From: Yponomeuta sedellus
Taxonomy: Eukaryota > Arthropoda > Insecta > Lepidoptera > Yponomeutidae
Assembly (NCBI GenBank): GCA_934045075.1
Contig: OW203740.1
Span: 16,546,444-16,610,443, forward strand
DNA length: 64,000 nt
Direction: 5' to 3'
The notes beneath the pieces were generated by a model. That model was not told where the DNA came from. It saw nothing but the letters and a program-made list of their open reading frames with translations, and ran no database searches. Of the stretch, positions 31,517 to 42,139 are shown piece by piece; position 1 is the first letter of the stretch, and each line of letters opens with the position of its first letter. Both the position numbers and the translations under genes were made by a program.

Positions 31517-32261
31517 TTACACTATTTTTATTTTTAATGCACTAACCCGTGCTAAGGAACAAATTTAAAAACCTATTTAGAGGCTAAAAATTTCACCCAT
31601 GCCGGGATTCGAACCCGCAACCTCTGGCTATCCGTGCCAGCGCTCTACCAATTGAGCCAATGGGCGACTCACGGCATCAGTGAAATTCCGAACCTCTACA
31701 ATATTCTCTGTATTACGTACAGGCAGCGACATCTGACTTAAGCAAATTGCATTACTTACAGTCAATTACTTACATCAGTGAAATTTCGAACCTCTTTACA
31801 ATACAGAGAATATTGTAAAGAGGTTCGAAATTTCACTGATGCCGTGAGTCGCCCATTGGCTCAATTGGTAGAGCGCTGGTACGGATAGCCAGAGGTTGCG
31901 GGTTCGAATCCCGGCATGGGTGAAAATTTTTAGCCTCTAAATAGGTTTTTAAATTTGTTCCTTAGCACGGGTTAGTGCATTAAAAATAAAAATAGTGTAA
32001 TCATGTGGGTACAGTGATATCGTTCCGATGTTAAAACCTAACTGCAAAGTAGGTAGTCGGGGCTGTAAGTAATGCAATTTGCTTAAGTCAGATGTCGCTG
32101 CCTGTACGTAATACAGAGAATATTGTAAAAAGGTTCGAAATTTCACTGATGCCGTGAGTCGCCCATTGGCTCAATTGGTAGAGCGCTGGTACGGATAGCC
32201 AGAGGTTGCGGGTTCGAATCCCGGCATGGGTGAAATTTTTAGCCTCTAAATAGGTTTTTAA
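31517..32261 (-). mobile_element. FB-SINE, 745-bp near-complete self-complementary copy
   Basis: A perfect 12-bp duplication brackets the whole block, so it inserted as one unit. On the minus strand the order is: terminus 'aaaaacctatttagaggct', inverted tRNA-like arm, body, inverted 3' block, second inverted tRNA-like arm, a switch near 31800, direct tRNA-like arm (A box 'tggctcaattgg', B box 'ggttcgaatcc'), 'agcctctaaataggttt', then the 3' end 'gttagtgcattaaaaataaa'. The first two arms are tandem with a 310-bp period (31851 and 32161). The second and third are head to head. No protein is encoded. Each arm holds tRNA-type Pol III boxes, so transcripts could start in either direction. Confidence 0.8.
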
Positions 32262-32273
32262 ACCTTTTTATGA
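32262..32273. repeat. 12-bp target-site duplication, right
   Basis: Exact match to 31505-31516. Confidence 0.8.
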
Positions 32274-32369
32274 ATATTGTTTTTTTGTCTTGGTACCAGA
32301 AACATAAGAAGACGATGTAGACAGGTTCTGAAATTAGTTTTCTAATGCTATTTTTATTAAATCAATAAA

Positions 32370-32500
32370 TAAAGCTAATGAAGGAAAACGTTATGAGAAA
32401 ACCGAAAGAAAGTGTCTGAAGTGTTCAAATATCTTCGCGCTTTAAATTACAGAGAGAAGGCCTATACGCCTTGCAATGGGACTTAGAAAGACTACACAAA
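32370..32500 (+). repeat. G-SINE fragment
   Basis: 'gaaggaaaacgttatg', 'gtgtctgaagtgttcaaata', 'agagagaaggcctat' and 'gcaatgggacttag'. Confidence 0.55.
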
Positions 32501-32709
32501 AAAAACAAGATAGTACTAATGCTTGTCTCATTGTTCCTAAATATGAGAACTACCTTGTTTAGTTTGTCTATGCGTTTGAACCTGCATGTATACTTTGGGT
32601 GTCAATCTAGCCTAAAACTAGTGTATATTACAATTGAATTGTACTATGATTCTTACCTGTTTTACGTGCCTAATAAACAAAATAAAAGTTATAAAGAAAT
32701 ATGAATATA

Positions 32710-32885
32710 GCTTTGTCGTTAAGCCAAGTCAGAGGCCTTAAGGCGGATTGAAAACTTCTGACAGTAAGACCAGCCTCTAGTCTTGCAAGCCTCCACCAAT
32801 CCGGACTTGGCCCCCGTGGAGTATGGCCTATACCTTGCTCAGGGAAGAAACTGGGGCCCCTCGGTGGGGACATAATGGGTTAATA
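32710..32885 (+). repeat. 5S-SINE-related body, second subfamily
   Basis: 'gttaagccaagtcagaggcc', 'agtaagaccagcctctagtc' and 'gtggggacataatgggttaa' follow the subfamily seen at 49160, not the main one. Confidence 0.6.
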
Positions 32886-32899
32886 TTTCTCTATATTTT

Positions 32900-33419
32900 A
32901 TTGATTGACTAATAAAAACTTTCAATAAGTAAAAATGAACAACATGTTAAACAAAACATACAAACAATGCCACTTAAATCAGTCATGCAGCCCGCACTCG
33001 TGCATCGCTAGGAACTCCTTCCCTCCCCCTAAGGCACACCACTTCCATCCGGTTGCCAAAACAGTTAATTAACTTATTAAAACAATTTAAGTCCAGCTCG
33101 AATGGCAAGAGCAGTTCTGTTGAAATATGTCTCTAACATTTTTATACCCGCAGTTGAATTACTATTGGCAAACTTATGTCGTTGCGCTTGGATTCGATCC
33201 CATATTTGCTGAGCTATAGTCTTGTGATACTGCCAGATTCGGGCTTGGGGACTTATTAAAATGGCGCCAATAACTCTATCCGGAATGTCTGCAGAAATAC
33301 CTTATGCTCTCTAGGATTTTAGTTGGTTTGTGCCTGCCATATATATGAATCTAGACAGACTATGTTTTAAGCATCGTGATTTGTATGGTTGCCAATTGTT
33401 TTAGTGAAACTTTGATGAA
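32900..33419. other. unannotated region
   Basis: Nothing recognised. Confidence 0.3.
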
Positions 33420-33550
33420 AATGAAAATAAAAATATATTTATTTCATAAACAAAAAATGTTTCTTATGTGATCTTCTTTTAAGTGTACAACACTTGTGCC
33501 AGAAGATCCCACTCTTCCACAACTATACATTTTGATTTTTAAAAAACCGA
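33420..33550 (-). mobile_element. LINE-like 3' end
   Basis: Minus strand: 'gttgtggaagagtgggatc' then a T-rich block and 'aaataaatatatttt', related to 27570. Confidence 0.45.
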
Positions 33551-33561
33551 AAGTTCTATAA

Positions 33562-33860
33562 CACATTTACTCACGCCTGTCTTCCAGAGGAGTAGGCAGA
33601 GACCAGAGACTGCCACCTGCCACGATCCTGACAGCTCACCTTCGCTTCATCAACGTTCATAAGTCGTTGCATGCACGCACGCCGGTTCCGGGTTTTTTTT
33701 ATCTTTCCCTTTGCTAATACATCCCCTATTTGGTCGATCTAAGTCCGTCTGAGACGTCCTTACCAGCCCTTCCACTCACATTCGCAATATATAATTGTTC
33801 GTCAATCTTTCTTCCTTCATCCTCTTCACATGTCCACACCAACGCAACATTCTTAAATTC
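33562..33860 (-). mobile_element. LINE 3' end (family F)
   Basis: Colinear with 29818-30123, with frameshifts; includes the 'ggttcataagtcgttgcat'-type block and the 'gccacgatcctgaca' end. Confidence 0.6.
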
Positions 33861-33879
33861 ACAAATGTACATAATATAA

Positions 33880-33990
33880 CTCTTTAGTAGAACGCTGGCT
33901 TCACAATCGAGAGGTCGTAAGTTCTATATCTGGCATTACTTTGCAACAATATCTACGAGTATGTGCACTTTATGAGGTGCGTTGTCAAAA
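33880..33990 (+). repeat. G-SINE head fragment
   Basis: 'tagtagaacgctggcttc' and 'gaggtcgtaagttctatat' are decayed A- and B-box regions. Confidence 0.4.
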
Positions 33991-34755
33991 AACGTATTTC
34001 ACAGTATAGTAGATAGTAAGTTAGGATAGCCTCTTTCTTCTTTAGTTATATATTGAATAATATATCCATCTTCTAATAAACAATCGAAATTTGACCCGTC
34101 TGATAAATAACTATTTAAAATGATGTCTATTCATCCGTCCGGCCGTCTATTTATAGTGATGTGGTGATAAAAAATAGGAAATCCAATGATCCTAATTTTC
34201 TACGAATCGTCAGTTTGGACGACGACTCGTGGACCAAAACGGACCTTCATTGTAAAGGGACCAGCAATAATATAAAGGAAGAACAAAGTGTTTATTTTTC
34301 CCCCATGTAACCTTCCCTTTGATCTGCCTCTTCAAGGCCGCCCAGCCTTTCATATAGAAAGTTCCTTCCCTAGCTCCTTATTTATATATCTGAGTAAAAA
34401 AGTTTGTTTTTTTAGTTTTATTTATTTTAGTTCTTTTGCGTCGTGCGCGACGTAATCAATTTCAGTTACGGCCTCCACCTGTAGTTTGGAAGGGTAAGGT
34501 GAGTTTATTTTCTCTATTTGTGTACCGTAAATATTGTGTTGTGCTACTGGCTGCGTGAAACAACACGTAACGACCCGTTTAATACATAACTTTGTATGAG
34601 CATAGGAATACTACGTGTAGCAAGTTATAAATTACTAACGCAGAGGTAAGGCTGGGTAATAAACTTATAAATTTAGTAGCTGAGCCCGCAACTACTGTTT
34701 TGCTATATTAATTAGTCTTTAATGCTGGACTGGTTTTGGCTATATTTATCAGTCT
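33991..34755. other. unannotated region
   Basis: Nothing recognised. No splice-flanked frame. Confidence 0.3.
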
Positions 34756-34784
34756 GAAGCGCTCGTAGCCTAGTGGAAACGAGT

Positions 34785-35160
34785 CGATGTCAACCCTTAT
34801 ATGTCCCCACTGCTTGGGCATAGGTCTTTTTCTGTATAGCAGGAGGGTTAGGCCATACTCCGCCACGGGGGCCAAGTCCGGGTTAGTGGAGGATTGTGAG
34901 ACTGTGGTGGCCGTTATTGTCAGAAGTTATCAAGACGCTCATAAGGCGTCTTACATGGCTTAACGACTGCCATTACATGACAGCCGGCACCAACGTCTTA
35001 ACGTGTTTTACGAAGCACGGAACGCTAAACGCAAAAAAATATCAAAAAATACCAATAGCGGTAGTTACTGAACGGTCACCCATCCTGCACCTGACCGCAC
35101 CTGTTTTAACTCGACCGATTGATTACAATCACTCGGTTCGAGTAGGTCACGAGAGCTTCC
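34785..35160 (-). repeat. 5S-SINE, full length, old, with inverted head fragment
   Basis: Runs from 'tcaacccttatatgtcccc' at the left to the head 'ctctcgtgacctactcgaac' (minus) near 35155. At 34756-34784 a second 28-bp family head lies in the opposite orientation ('gcgctcgtagcctagtgg'), fused to the tail of this copy. Confidence 0.7.
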
Positions 35161-35747
35161 TCACACGAGTACCTCAATACGGACCTGGTTAAGTACTTAG
35201 GTGCAATGAAACCGAGCTTCCGAGAGACTAGGTCGAGAGCTCTACAGTTCCTAACTTTACAGCTGACTCCTAGTTTGACGTTAAAAGCATCCTTAAACGG
35301 CCACGAACGTCGAACGTGGAACCGAGTGCGAGCTCCATAATATCAAGAATTAACAAAAACATGTTGGTTTTCAATGAATTCTAAACTTCTACTAAAAACC
35401 CATTAAAACCAACTTCAAAACACTACAGTTTTCGGGGTTGCCTCGTGGTTTTTTATTTATCTGGTTTTATTAAAAAAACCTAGTGATTTTCGTCTTCCGT
35501 GGTATAAAAGCATTGCTACTTCAATTTAAATTTGACGTTAGTTCCCTATTGAGGCTCTGAATGGAAATAAATGCACCTATTATTTATTTAATGTTGTGTG
35601 GAAGTCATTTATCTGTTTATAGATTTTTTTATTACTTGCAAGTCCTTGAAATAAAGTGAAAGTGAAAGGTTTCTTTGTTATATCATGGAATCATTCAGCT
35701 GATACTGTCAAGAAATTATAATTATAATTTTAATATAACTTAACATG
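35161..35747. other. unannotated region with TATA-like word
   Basis: 'ggtataaaag' at 35501-35510 is a good TATA box, with 'gttagtt' 35 bp downstream. The first downstream ATG (35561) opens only 33 codons, so a promoter is unproven. Confidence 0.25.
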
Positions 35748-36062
35748 ATATTTAAATACAGGCACATACATTGCTTCTCGCCCCACACTAGGACACCCTA
35801 TGTTGTGGGTACCATAAACAGCGACATCACAAACAAAATGCTGAGTTGGGTGCTTGCATGTTTCTTTTCTAAAATTAATAATCTTGTGCATTGTATTTAT
35901 ATTATGTCATTGTACTGTGTTTTTAAGTAAACAAATTATTTCAATTTAATTCAAAAACATGTAAACAACCAAGACCTGGGGGTTATTTTGTCTCAAGCCG
36001 GGGTTCGAACCCGGGACTCTCGCATGGTAGGCAGATGCGTTACCACTGCGCTACAGAGGACG
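35748..36062 (-). repeat. D-SINE interrupted by an insertion
   Basis: The family reads from 36062 (A box 'tgtagcgcagtggtaacgc' on minus) to about 35950, breaks, and continues from 35835 to 35748. The 115-bp insert (35836-35950) ends in 'aattatttcaatttaattc', a LINE-like 3' tail on the plus strand. Confidence 0.7.
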
Positions 36063-36099
36063 GTCGTTTATAGAACTGATACTTATTAATATAGAAACG

Positions 36100-36552
36100 A
36101 AACTAAACCTATACCCTATTTTCTAATTAAAATAAAATATTTGAGCCAGGTCGCTGTTGGTAAGTAGAGTACCGAGAAGGCTGGCGGCATTGCCTAGCTG
36201 TATGGTGAGGCTTAACCCTTGGCCAAAGTAAGCACCAGCCCCCGGATCTCCTAAAGTATCAACCAGGCGCGAAGAGATCTCCTTGAAGATGGGTCGCGGA
36301 AAGCTGATACTTATTTCTAAAACTCATATTATATCCACGTTCTAAAAACGAGAGGGATTTCATCATCATCATAATGGCGGTGTCGGTGTCGAAGCAGCCA
36401 GCGTAAGTCCACTGCAGCACAAGTTCACAATGCAAATCATAGATTTCGCTTTCTGGCGTGGCCATAGAAGAACCGGAACTCGGCTGTTGTAATGAATGAA
36501 TCTGTGCTAAGCAAAATTTTACAGACGTGTCCATGTTCTTAGTGATTAACAT
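36100..36552 (-). mobile_element. possible LINE 3' end
   Basis: A minus-strand frame (36552-36259) runs into an (ATG)n stretch at about 36360 and then a UTR-like block 'gggggctggtgcttac'. This resembles a retroelement end, but I do not recognise the peptide. Confidence 0.3.
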
Positions 36553-36562
36553 AACATAATAT

Positions 36563-36737
36563 TTAAAAACCTATTAAGAGGCTAATAATTCTGTTCATGC
36601 CGTGATTCGAACCCGCGACCTCTGGCTATCCGTGCCAGAGGTCGCGGGTTTGAATCTCGGAATGGGTGGATTTTGTAGCCTCTAAATCGGTTTTTAAATT
36701 TGTCCTTAGCACGGGTTAGTGCATTAAAAATAATATA
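36563..36737 (+). repeat. FB-SINE, smallest palindromic copy, with TSD
   Basis: Terminus 'aaaaacctattaagaggct', half of the inverted tRNA-like arm, then the same half in direct orientation (switch at about 36640), 'agcctctaaatcggttt' and the 3' end. A 12-bp duplication 'ataacataatat' flanks it (36551-36562 and 36738-36749). Only 175 bp. Confidence 0.85.
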
Positions 36738-36756
36738 ATAACATAATATACCATAA

Positions 36757-36812
36757 CATTTACATACAGGCACATACATTGCTTCTGGCCCACACTAGGA
36801 TACCCTGTGTTG
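36757..36812 (-). repeat. D-SINE tail fragment
   Basis: 'catacaggcacatacattgc' to 'taggataccctgtgt'. It is followed at 36813-36895 by a LINE 3' end remnant ('ggacataggcctctcccaa'). Confidence 0.55.
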
Positions 36813-36899
36813 GACATAGGCCTCTCCCAAGACACGCCACTGAGCCCAATCTTTGGCTTTTCTCTTCTAGTCACTGCCTACCGCTTTGCGAAAGGGATT

Positions 36900-37208
36900 T
36901 AGTCCATTGAATTTATAAAGCTTAGAGGTTTAGCGCTTAGACGTTTTATATCGTATCAGAAAAAGCCGTCCGCTACACCAAAGTATTTCTTAACATTATG
37001 ACTATGACAAGGCAAAAACACCTTTGTAAAAAGGGTCACAAAGATATTTCGTTTACAAAAATATCACTCCACCTTCATCTATCATAGGGATAGGGGGAGG
37101 TTGTTGCCAAAATGGTATAACGTTATTATATCCGATCCGATTAGATAACGCGATTCGAAACGTTAAATATAAACTAGCGTTATGATAACATTAAGTCTGG
37201 TTCAACAA
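36900..37208. other. unannotated region
   Basis: Nothing recognised. Confidence 0.3.
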
Positions 37209-37210
37209 AC

Positions 37211-37866
37211 TTTTTTAGGGTTCCGTACCACAAAAGTAAAAGACGAAACCCTTACAGGATAGATTTGTTTTCCATCCGCCTGCCTGTCTGTCAAGGCCCT
37301 TTGGGCCAGTTTCTGAAAAAGTAAATACTCTACAGTAGTGCTGTTTCTTCGGATTTCTCAAAGAGGAACATGACAGAACGTTACTTAATTATTTGCTTAC
37401 TGAAAATATCATTTCGGAAACTGGCCCTTTATCTGGGGTACGCGTAGAATTATCAAGTTGAAATTACTCATACACCATAAACTCAGGCTTATAGCCCGCA
37501 AAAGCGAAGAAATCAAATGTTTAACCATAAACCCAGGCTTGAGCCCGCAAAAGCAAAGAAATCAAAATTTTAAGTTAACGTAAAAAAATACGGCCGCTTA
37601 TGCAACAAAAACCCTGTAATTCGACACCCTTAAGGAAATCAAACTTTATGGGGCACTTACCGTTCACCTAGAACTACTAAATTTGGCAAGCAATACGATT
37701 TTTTACAAACACAGACAAAAATCTAAAAATTATACATTTGTTTTCAGATTTAACATACAAAGCTCGAAAAAAACTGCAAGACTTGATTTCTGATCCATTT
37801 AAAATATGTATCTAAAAATTTATTACAGAACCCTCACTTGATGTCAACTCGCACTTGTCCGGTTTA
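37211..37866 (-). mobile_element. GGTTCCGTA-terminated repeat, with nested MITE
   Basis: The right end (minus start) is 'aaaccggacaagtgcgagtt' and the left end 'tagggttccgtaccac'. Both match the more intact plus copy at 44641. It contains the MITE 37303-37427. Non-coding. Confidence 0.65.
37303..37427. mobile_element. MITE, GGGCCAGTTTC termini
   Basis: Ends 'gggccagtttctgaa' and 'ttcggaaactggccc' are inverted. It is 125 bp and flanked by TTT on both sides (37300-37302 and 37428-37430), consistent with a 3-bp target duplication. Confidence 0.7.
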
Positions 37867-38090
37867 TAATACTATAAAGTATATTTCTTCGTTAACTTCT
37901 AAGTATCAGTACTAAGGGAACGCCTCGCATTGATCGCATAAGGATGATAAGGATGATGAAGTGGATAAAAAAAGAAGGTTCACTTTTACGTCGACAATAA
38001 TACTCACTGAAATCTAATTAGACATTTTATTAGACATTTAGGTAAATAAAAAAAATTAAGTTCTAAAATAGATAGTCAGACCATCAGACC
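37867..38090. other. unannotated region
   Basis: Nothing recognised; Penelope-like flank words ('tcttaatgattcgagatact') begin near 38152. Confidence 0.3.
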
Positions 38091-38234
38091 AGACCTACCC
38101 ACGCTGCATCGTTCGGTCCGCGATCTCCAGGTCAGAACTTTTTCGTATTTCTTAATGATTCGAGATACTAATATATAGTTATACATTAAACAGATCTAAT
38201 TGCAATGATTTATTACAGAAAACGCAATTAGCTA

Positions 38235-38455
38235 AAAACAAGTATTTTAACAGATAGCTATCCAGTGCTAAGTGAATACAATTCAAGTGCCTTATCACCG
38301 AACCTACCGTGGGCGGAGTGAGTGCTGTGTGTCGGGCGGCTGCGAAAAACTAAACGTACGTAGCCCACAATAATTGACCGTACTCGCCACTTCAGTATAC
38401 CCGTGACCACGGTACCTGCAACGCTGCCGAAACGACGGCAATTGAGGTAATTACG
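38235..38455 (+). mobile_element. Penelope-like element fragment
   Basis: 'gccttatcaccgaacc', 'actcgccacttcagta' and 'cgctgccgaaacgacgg' match 48036-48330. The coding part is almost gone. Confidence 0.5.
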
Positions 38456-38481
38456 TTTTAACTAATAAATAATCACAATTC

Positions 38482-38483
38482 TA

Positions 38484-38534
<51 letters not shown>

Positions 38535-38535
38535 A
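38482..38535. repeat. (ATCT)n microsatellite, about 13 units
   Basis: A clean tetranucleotide run followed by the LINE 3' end remnant 'cccactgctgggcatagg'. Confidence 0.9.
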
Positions 38536-38649
38536 ATCAGAACAAATCAACCCACTGCTGGGCATAGGCCTCCAGTTTACTGCGCCATTCCTCACGGTCC
38601 TGTGCTAATCTGATCCATTTCTGACCCGCAACCCTCACAATGTTGTCTG

Positions 38650-38954
38650 AGTGCTTAGTGCGAGTTTTTTAACTACTCGATCGCGTTAACGTAAACTCAT
38701 ATTTCTATGGCATCGAGGAAGCGCCACCTAGCGACAAGTATGGAAATCAAAATTGCTGAGTGCGGGTTGTAATGTTTTACGTTGAGAAGTGAACACGTTT
38801 ACCAGCCAAAACACGAATAAACGCGAGTGCGAGTTGTACTGTGACAGCGTTTTGCCAGTTCGAACGGTTAACTTACTCATACTCACTATTCAATGCTCGA
38901 TTAACGCGGTAGTAAAATTATTCGATTGGATCCGTCAAACTCGCACTAAGCACT
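38650..38954. mobile_element. MITE-J copy 2
   Basis: 305 bp with the same 18-bp inverted termini. It splits a LINE 3' end: 'caatgttgtctg' before and 'gtgaccattctgtcgg' after rejoin into a continuous sequence if CTG/GTG is taken as a 3-bp duplication with one change. Confidence 0.85.
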
Positions 38955-39032
38955 GTGACCATTCTGTCGGTGGTCTACCTACCAACCTCCTTCCCTCCCT
39001 TGACCAGCACTCCGATACTGCCCAGAGTATCG

Positions 39033-39254
39033 GGTTACACAGATCTCGTTAGCCCTTTACTAAGTACAACTAAATGACTTGTGTTATAGGTGCCAACTCG
39101 ACGATAGATTTAATACAATAAATACATAGATACCATCCAAGACCCGAGACAAACTAGAAAAGTTCGTTTCCTAGTTTAAATCCGGGCGGGGATCGAACCC
39201 GGGACCTTCGGTTTTACAGTCAGCGTGCCGAACCGCTGCGCCACCGAGGCCGTC
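39033..39254 (-). repeat. H-SINE (tRNA-derived), full length
   Basis: Best copy: A box 'tggcgcagcggttcggc' and B box 'gggttcgatccc' on the minus strand, ending at 'agatctgtgtaa'. Confidence 0.8.
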
Positions 39255-39255
39255 G

Positions 39256-39534
39256 AATGAAGTCAGGAGCCAGTCAGAAAAGCCTTGACAATCTCGGTGG
39301 TCGGTTCTTCGGCAAACAGCAAAGGTCTTCTAGTCTGTGGACTGCCTATCCGTCCGTGCAAACTTGGGGTAGTTGGAAACGACAGCGCCGGACGCGAGGG
39401 GGAGTTATAAGGAATTCGGCACACAGACAAATTGTATTAAGTTTCGAGAAAAAACTCTAGGAGAAAAGGTACGTTGTTATTCTGACCCATTGGGTAAGGG
39501 AGCGGCCATAGTGAGTTAGGGCCTCGTGCGTCGT
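39256..39534. other. unannotated region
   Basis: A 67-codon ORF (39257-39460) ends before a 'gtacgt' word but resembles nothing known. Not called. Confidence 0.25.
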
Positions 39535-39539
39535 CATTG

Positions 39540-39670
39540 AATAAGTGTTTTATCTTTTTAACTTACTTCCGGATTTACTTACACATATTTTTGCCGGATG
39601 AGTCCGACCAGGTTTCGTTCTGATTTGCAGAGTTTAATAATGGTGCGTAGAGATGGATCTCGCGTCGTAC
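39540..39670. mobile_element. 33-bp-TIR MITE, truncated copy
   Basis: Reverse-complement match to 10305-10466 through 'ccggatttacttac', 'gtccgaccaggtttcg' and 'tttgcagagtttaat'. It is cut at about 39668 by the adjoining C-SINE. Confidence 0.65.
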
Positions 39671-39671
39671 T

Positions 39672-39925
39672 AGTCATCGTCGTCGTCGTCAGGCTCTACT
39701 AGTCCACTGCTGGACAAAGCCCTCCCATAAAGTGCTATCATAGTAGGTAATGCCCATAATCCCCACGCTGGGCATGCGGGTTGGGGAGCGCAGTTTGGTG
39801 GAATTGTACTGCAGGGTTCGCTGCTGCCCACCCCCGGGTTTGTGTCCCTTAGCCGCCTTTTACGACACCCGCGGGAAGAATTGGGTTGGTGCTATTCTCT
39901 AGGCCGACACCACACAGCACAGATA
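39672..39925 (-). repeat. C-SINE copy
   Basis: Complete minus-strand copy, with the (CGT)n tail at the left and 'ggccgacaccacacagc' at the right. It inserted into the MITE at 39540. Confidence 0.8.
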
Positions 39926-40397
39926 TTAAATTATTAAAATAACATCTCATAGTCAAAAACCGGCGTAGTATTTAACATCCCTATTTTGGTCCTACCAGGC
40001 CTAAAAACGGCCAACTACACCCGCGAGTGTTAGCTTCAACCATCTTTTCATGAGTTTTCTTTGTATCCTAATGTCCGAGCAAGGGTTCGGCGCATGATTT
40101 ATTTACCACACAGCACTAGTACTACTAGTACTCGTCGTTAATAATGTTTGTCATTAATTTTAGTTCAAAAATATTTTTCTTCTTATTACATTTTACGTAA
40201 TACTTTAGTAATGTGCATTCAAATTACATGTATAAATCTCCTATATTTAATACTCCTATATTATATTATTTACTGGCACTACCCCTTCCACCGTCCACAT
40301 TATCGTGGGTTAGCTTGGAAGAAAATACTATCCAGTATTAAGCACGCTTTTGTGCAAATTTGTTATTAGTGCAATAAATAATTTACATTCATTCAGA
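39926..40397. other. unannotated AT-rich region
   Basis: Nothing recognised. About 40280-40365 ('gtgggttagcttggaagaaa') recurs at 41163, so it is probably another repeat end. Confidence 0.3.
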
Positions 40398-40411
40398 AAT
40401 ATATAATCTAA

Positions 40412-40728
40412 AAACATATTTAGAGGCTAAAAATTCCACCCATGCCGGGATACGAACCCGTGACCTCTGGCTATCCGTGCCAGCGCTCTATGCAACTGAG
40501 CTAATGGGCGACTCACCGGCATCAGTGAAATTTCGAACCGCTTTACACTATTCTCTGTAGTACGTACAGACAGCGACATCTTGCTGAAGTCTATTGCATC
40601 ACTTACAGCCCCGACTACCTACTTTGCAGTTAGGCTTTTACATCGGAATGATATCGCTGTACCCACATGATTAAACTATTTTTTATTGTCCTTAGCACGG
40701 GTTAGTGCATTAAAAATAAAAATAGTAT
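40412..40728 (+). repeat. FB-SINE, inverted arm plus 3' end, with TSD
   Basis: Complete inverted tRNA-like arm and full body to 'cgctgtacccacatgatt', a few bases of the inverted 3' block, then a jump to the direct 3' end 'gttagtgcattaaaaataaa'. The duplication 'aatatataatctaa' lies at 40398-40411 and 40729-40742. Confidence 0.85.
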
Positions 40729-40747
40729 AATATATAATCTAATTAAG

Positions 40748-40872
40748 CATCTACTTTTAAGAGAGCGATTTTAGTGATAAGACCCCCAATTGTATACTAT
40801 GTATCTTAGATATTTAAGTTTTTCATGTAATCTCAAAATGTATGGTGTGCAATAAAGAGTATCAATCTAATC
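40748..40872 (+). mobile_element. LINE-like 3' end
   Basis: 'gagagcgattttagtgataa' to 'gtgcaataaagagtatc', the same family as 8660 with a short tail. Confidence 0.5.
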
Positions 40873-40916
40873 TAGTTTATATAATAAAAACTCAGGTTTT
40901 TTCTGGTCTTTAAGCT

Positions 40917-41138
40917 CTCGTTAAGCCGTTGGTGCCGACTGTCATGCAATGGAAGTCGTTAAGCCACGTCAGAGGCCTTATGGTCAGCTTGATAACTTTT
41001 GACAGTCAGGCCCGCCACTGTCTTACAATCCTCCACCAACCCGGACTTGACCCCCGTAGTGGACTATGGCATAACCTTCCTGTGATGCAGGTAGAGACCC
41101 GTGCCCCAGCAGTGGGGACATAAAAGGGTTGATAACGA
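40917..41138 (+). repeat. 5S-SINE, body and tail only
   Basis: Starts at 'cgttaagccgttggtgcc' and ends 'aaaagggttgataacg'. The 5S-like head is missing. Confidence 0.75.
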
Positions 41139-41140
41139 TA

Positions 41141-41755
41141 GCGATACTCTCAACATCAGCGTGGGTTAGCTGGAAGGAAACTATCTAGTACTAAGCTCAG
41201 CCCTGCACAAATTTATTTAGTGCAATAGATATAAATTTTTATCAAGTAAAGGAAGTTAATAGATAAAAACGTATCCTTGGACCAATAAATCAACAGCTGA
41301 TTAAGGGCTGTTAGTCATACAAATTTAATAAGGGTAGCTCGGAAAATGTCACGGTGAAAGATGTTTCTGGACTTATCCACTGGATATTGTTTAACTCTGG
41401 CTAGACTTTACCCCTGGATACATAAATGAGTAGTGATGGCGCAAGTCTTCCTTAGGACTGGACAATAGATAGACGTTGTATTTTTTGGCACCACGTAAAA
41501 AGTAAGTAGTAATTGAAGTATATTTAAATTGTACTTATTTCTAAAACTGTGACTGTCTCTTACAAAAATATCAATAAATGAATAATAAGAAGTATTTTTT
41601 TGGTGTGAAACACAAAACTATAAATGTCAATGTCAAGATTTTATTATGAATGTCAAGATTTGCATGAATGGCTGATTGCAGAATAATATTCGACAAAGTA
41701 AGGTATTGTACAAACTAATACAGTATACTTATTTCTATGCTGTTAGTACAGCATT
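41141..41755. other. unannotated AT-rich region
   Basis: Nothing recognised apart from the repeat word at 41163. Confidence 0.3.
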
Positions 41756-41809
41756 AGGCTTTGTAACAATAGATACAATCTAGTGATTGTATCTATTGTT
41801 ACAAAGCCT
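41756..41809. repeat. perfect 25-bp inverted repeat, 4-nt loop
   Basis: Arms 41756-41780 ('aggctttgtaac...') and 41785-41809 pair without mismatch around the loop 'tagt'. No related copy is seen in the window. Confidence 0.95.
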
Positions 41810-42139
41810 TCTTTGTGAACACGCCTCAATAGATCTCGAACACTCCAGTTTGACTGAACCGTGTTGCAAAAGCCTTTAATCCTATTGGGCACAAGTCGCT
41901 CAACTCACCTACCTGCTGGTGCGAGCCAGCCTAAACTAGGTCATTTTTGTTAACCTCGTAATCTTGTAAATATCTTATTATCAAGTAGTCAGCTTTTCTC
42001 CCTATGTGTTTTAGTCCATGAAAATCATAATATTATGGTGGTTTCTATGGTTTCATTACCAATAACATGGCATTAATACAGTCCACCAGTTCCGTCCTTT
42101 TCATTTGGTAAAAAATACTTCGAATCTATATTACATGCA
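41810..42139. other. unannotated region
   Basis: Nothing recognised. Confidence 0.3.

Noticed and set aside
31525..32268. CRISPR-like or satellite array because of repeated blocks
   Set aside because: The repeats are inverted, about 300 bp long and bounded by one target duplication, and the genome is eukaryotic.
35501..35661. TATA box plus 33-codon gene
   Set aside because: A good TATAAAAG word, but the ORF is short with no signal peptide or splice donor and the initiator spacing is poor.
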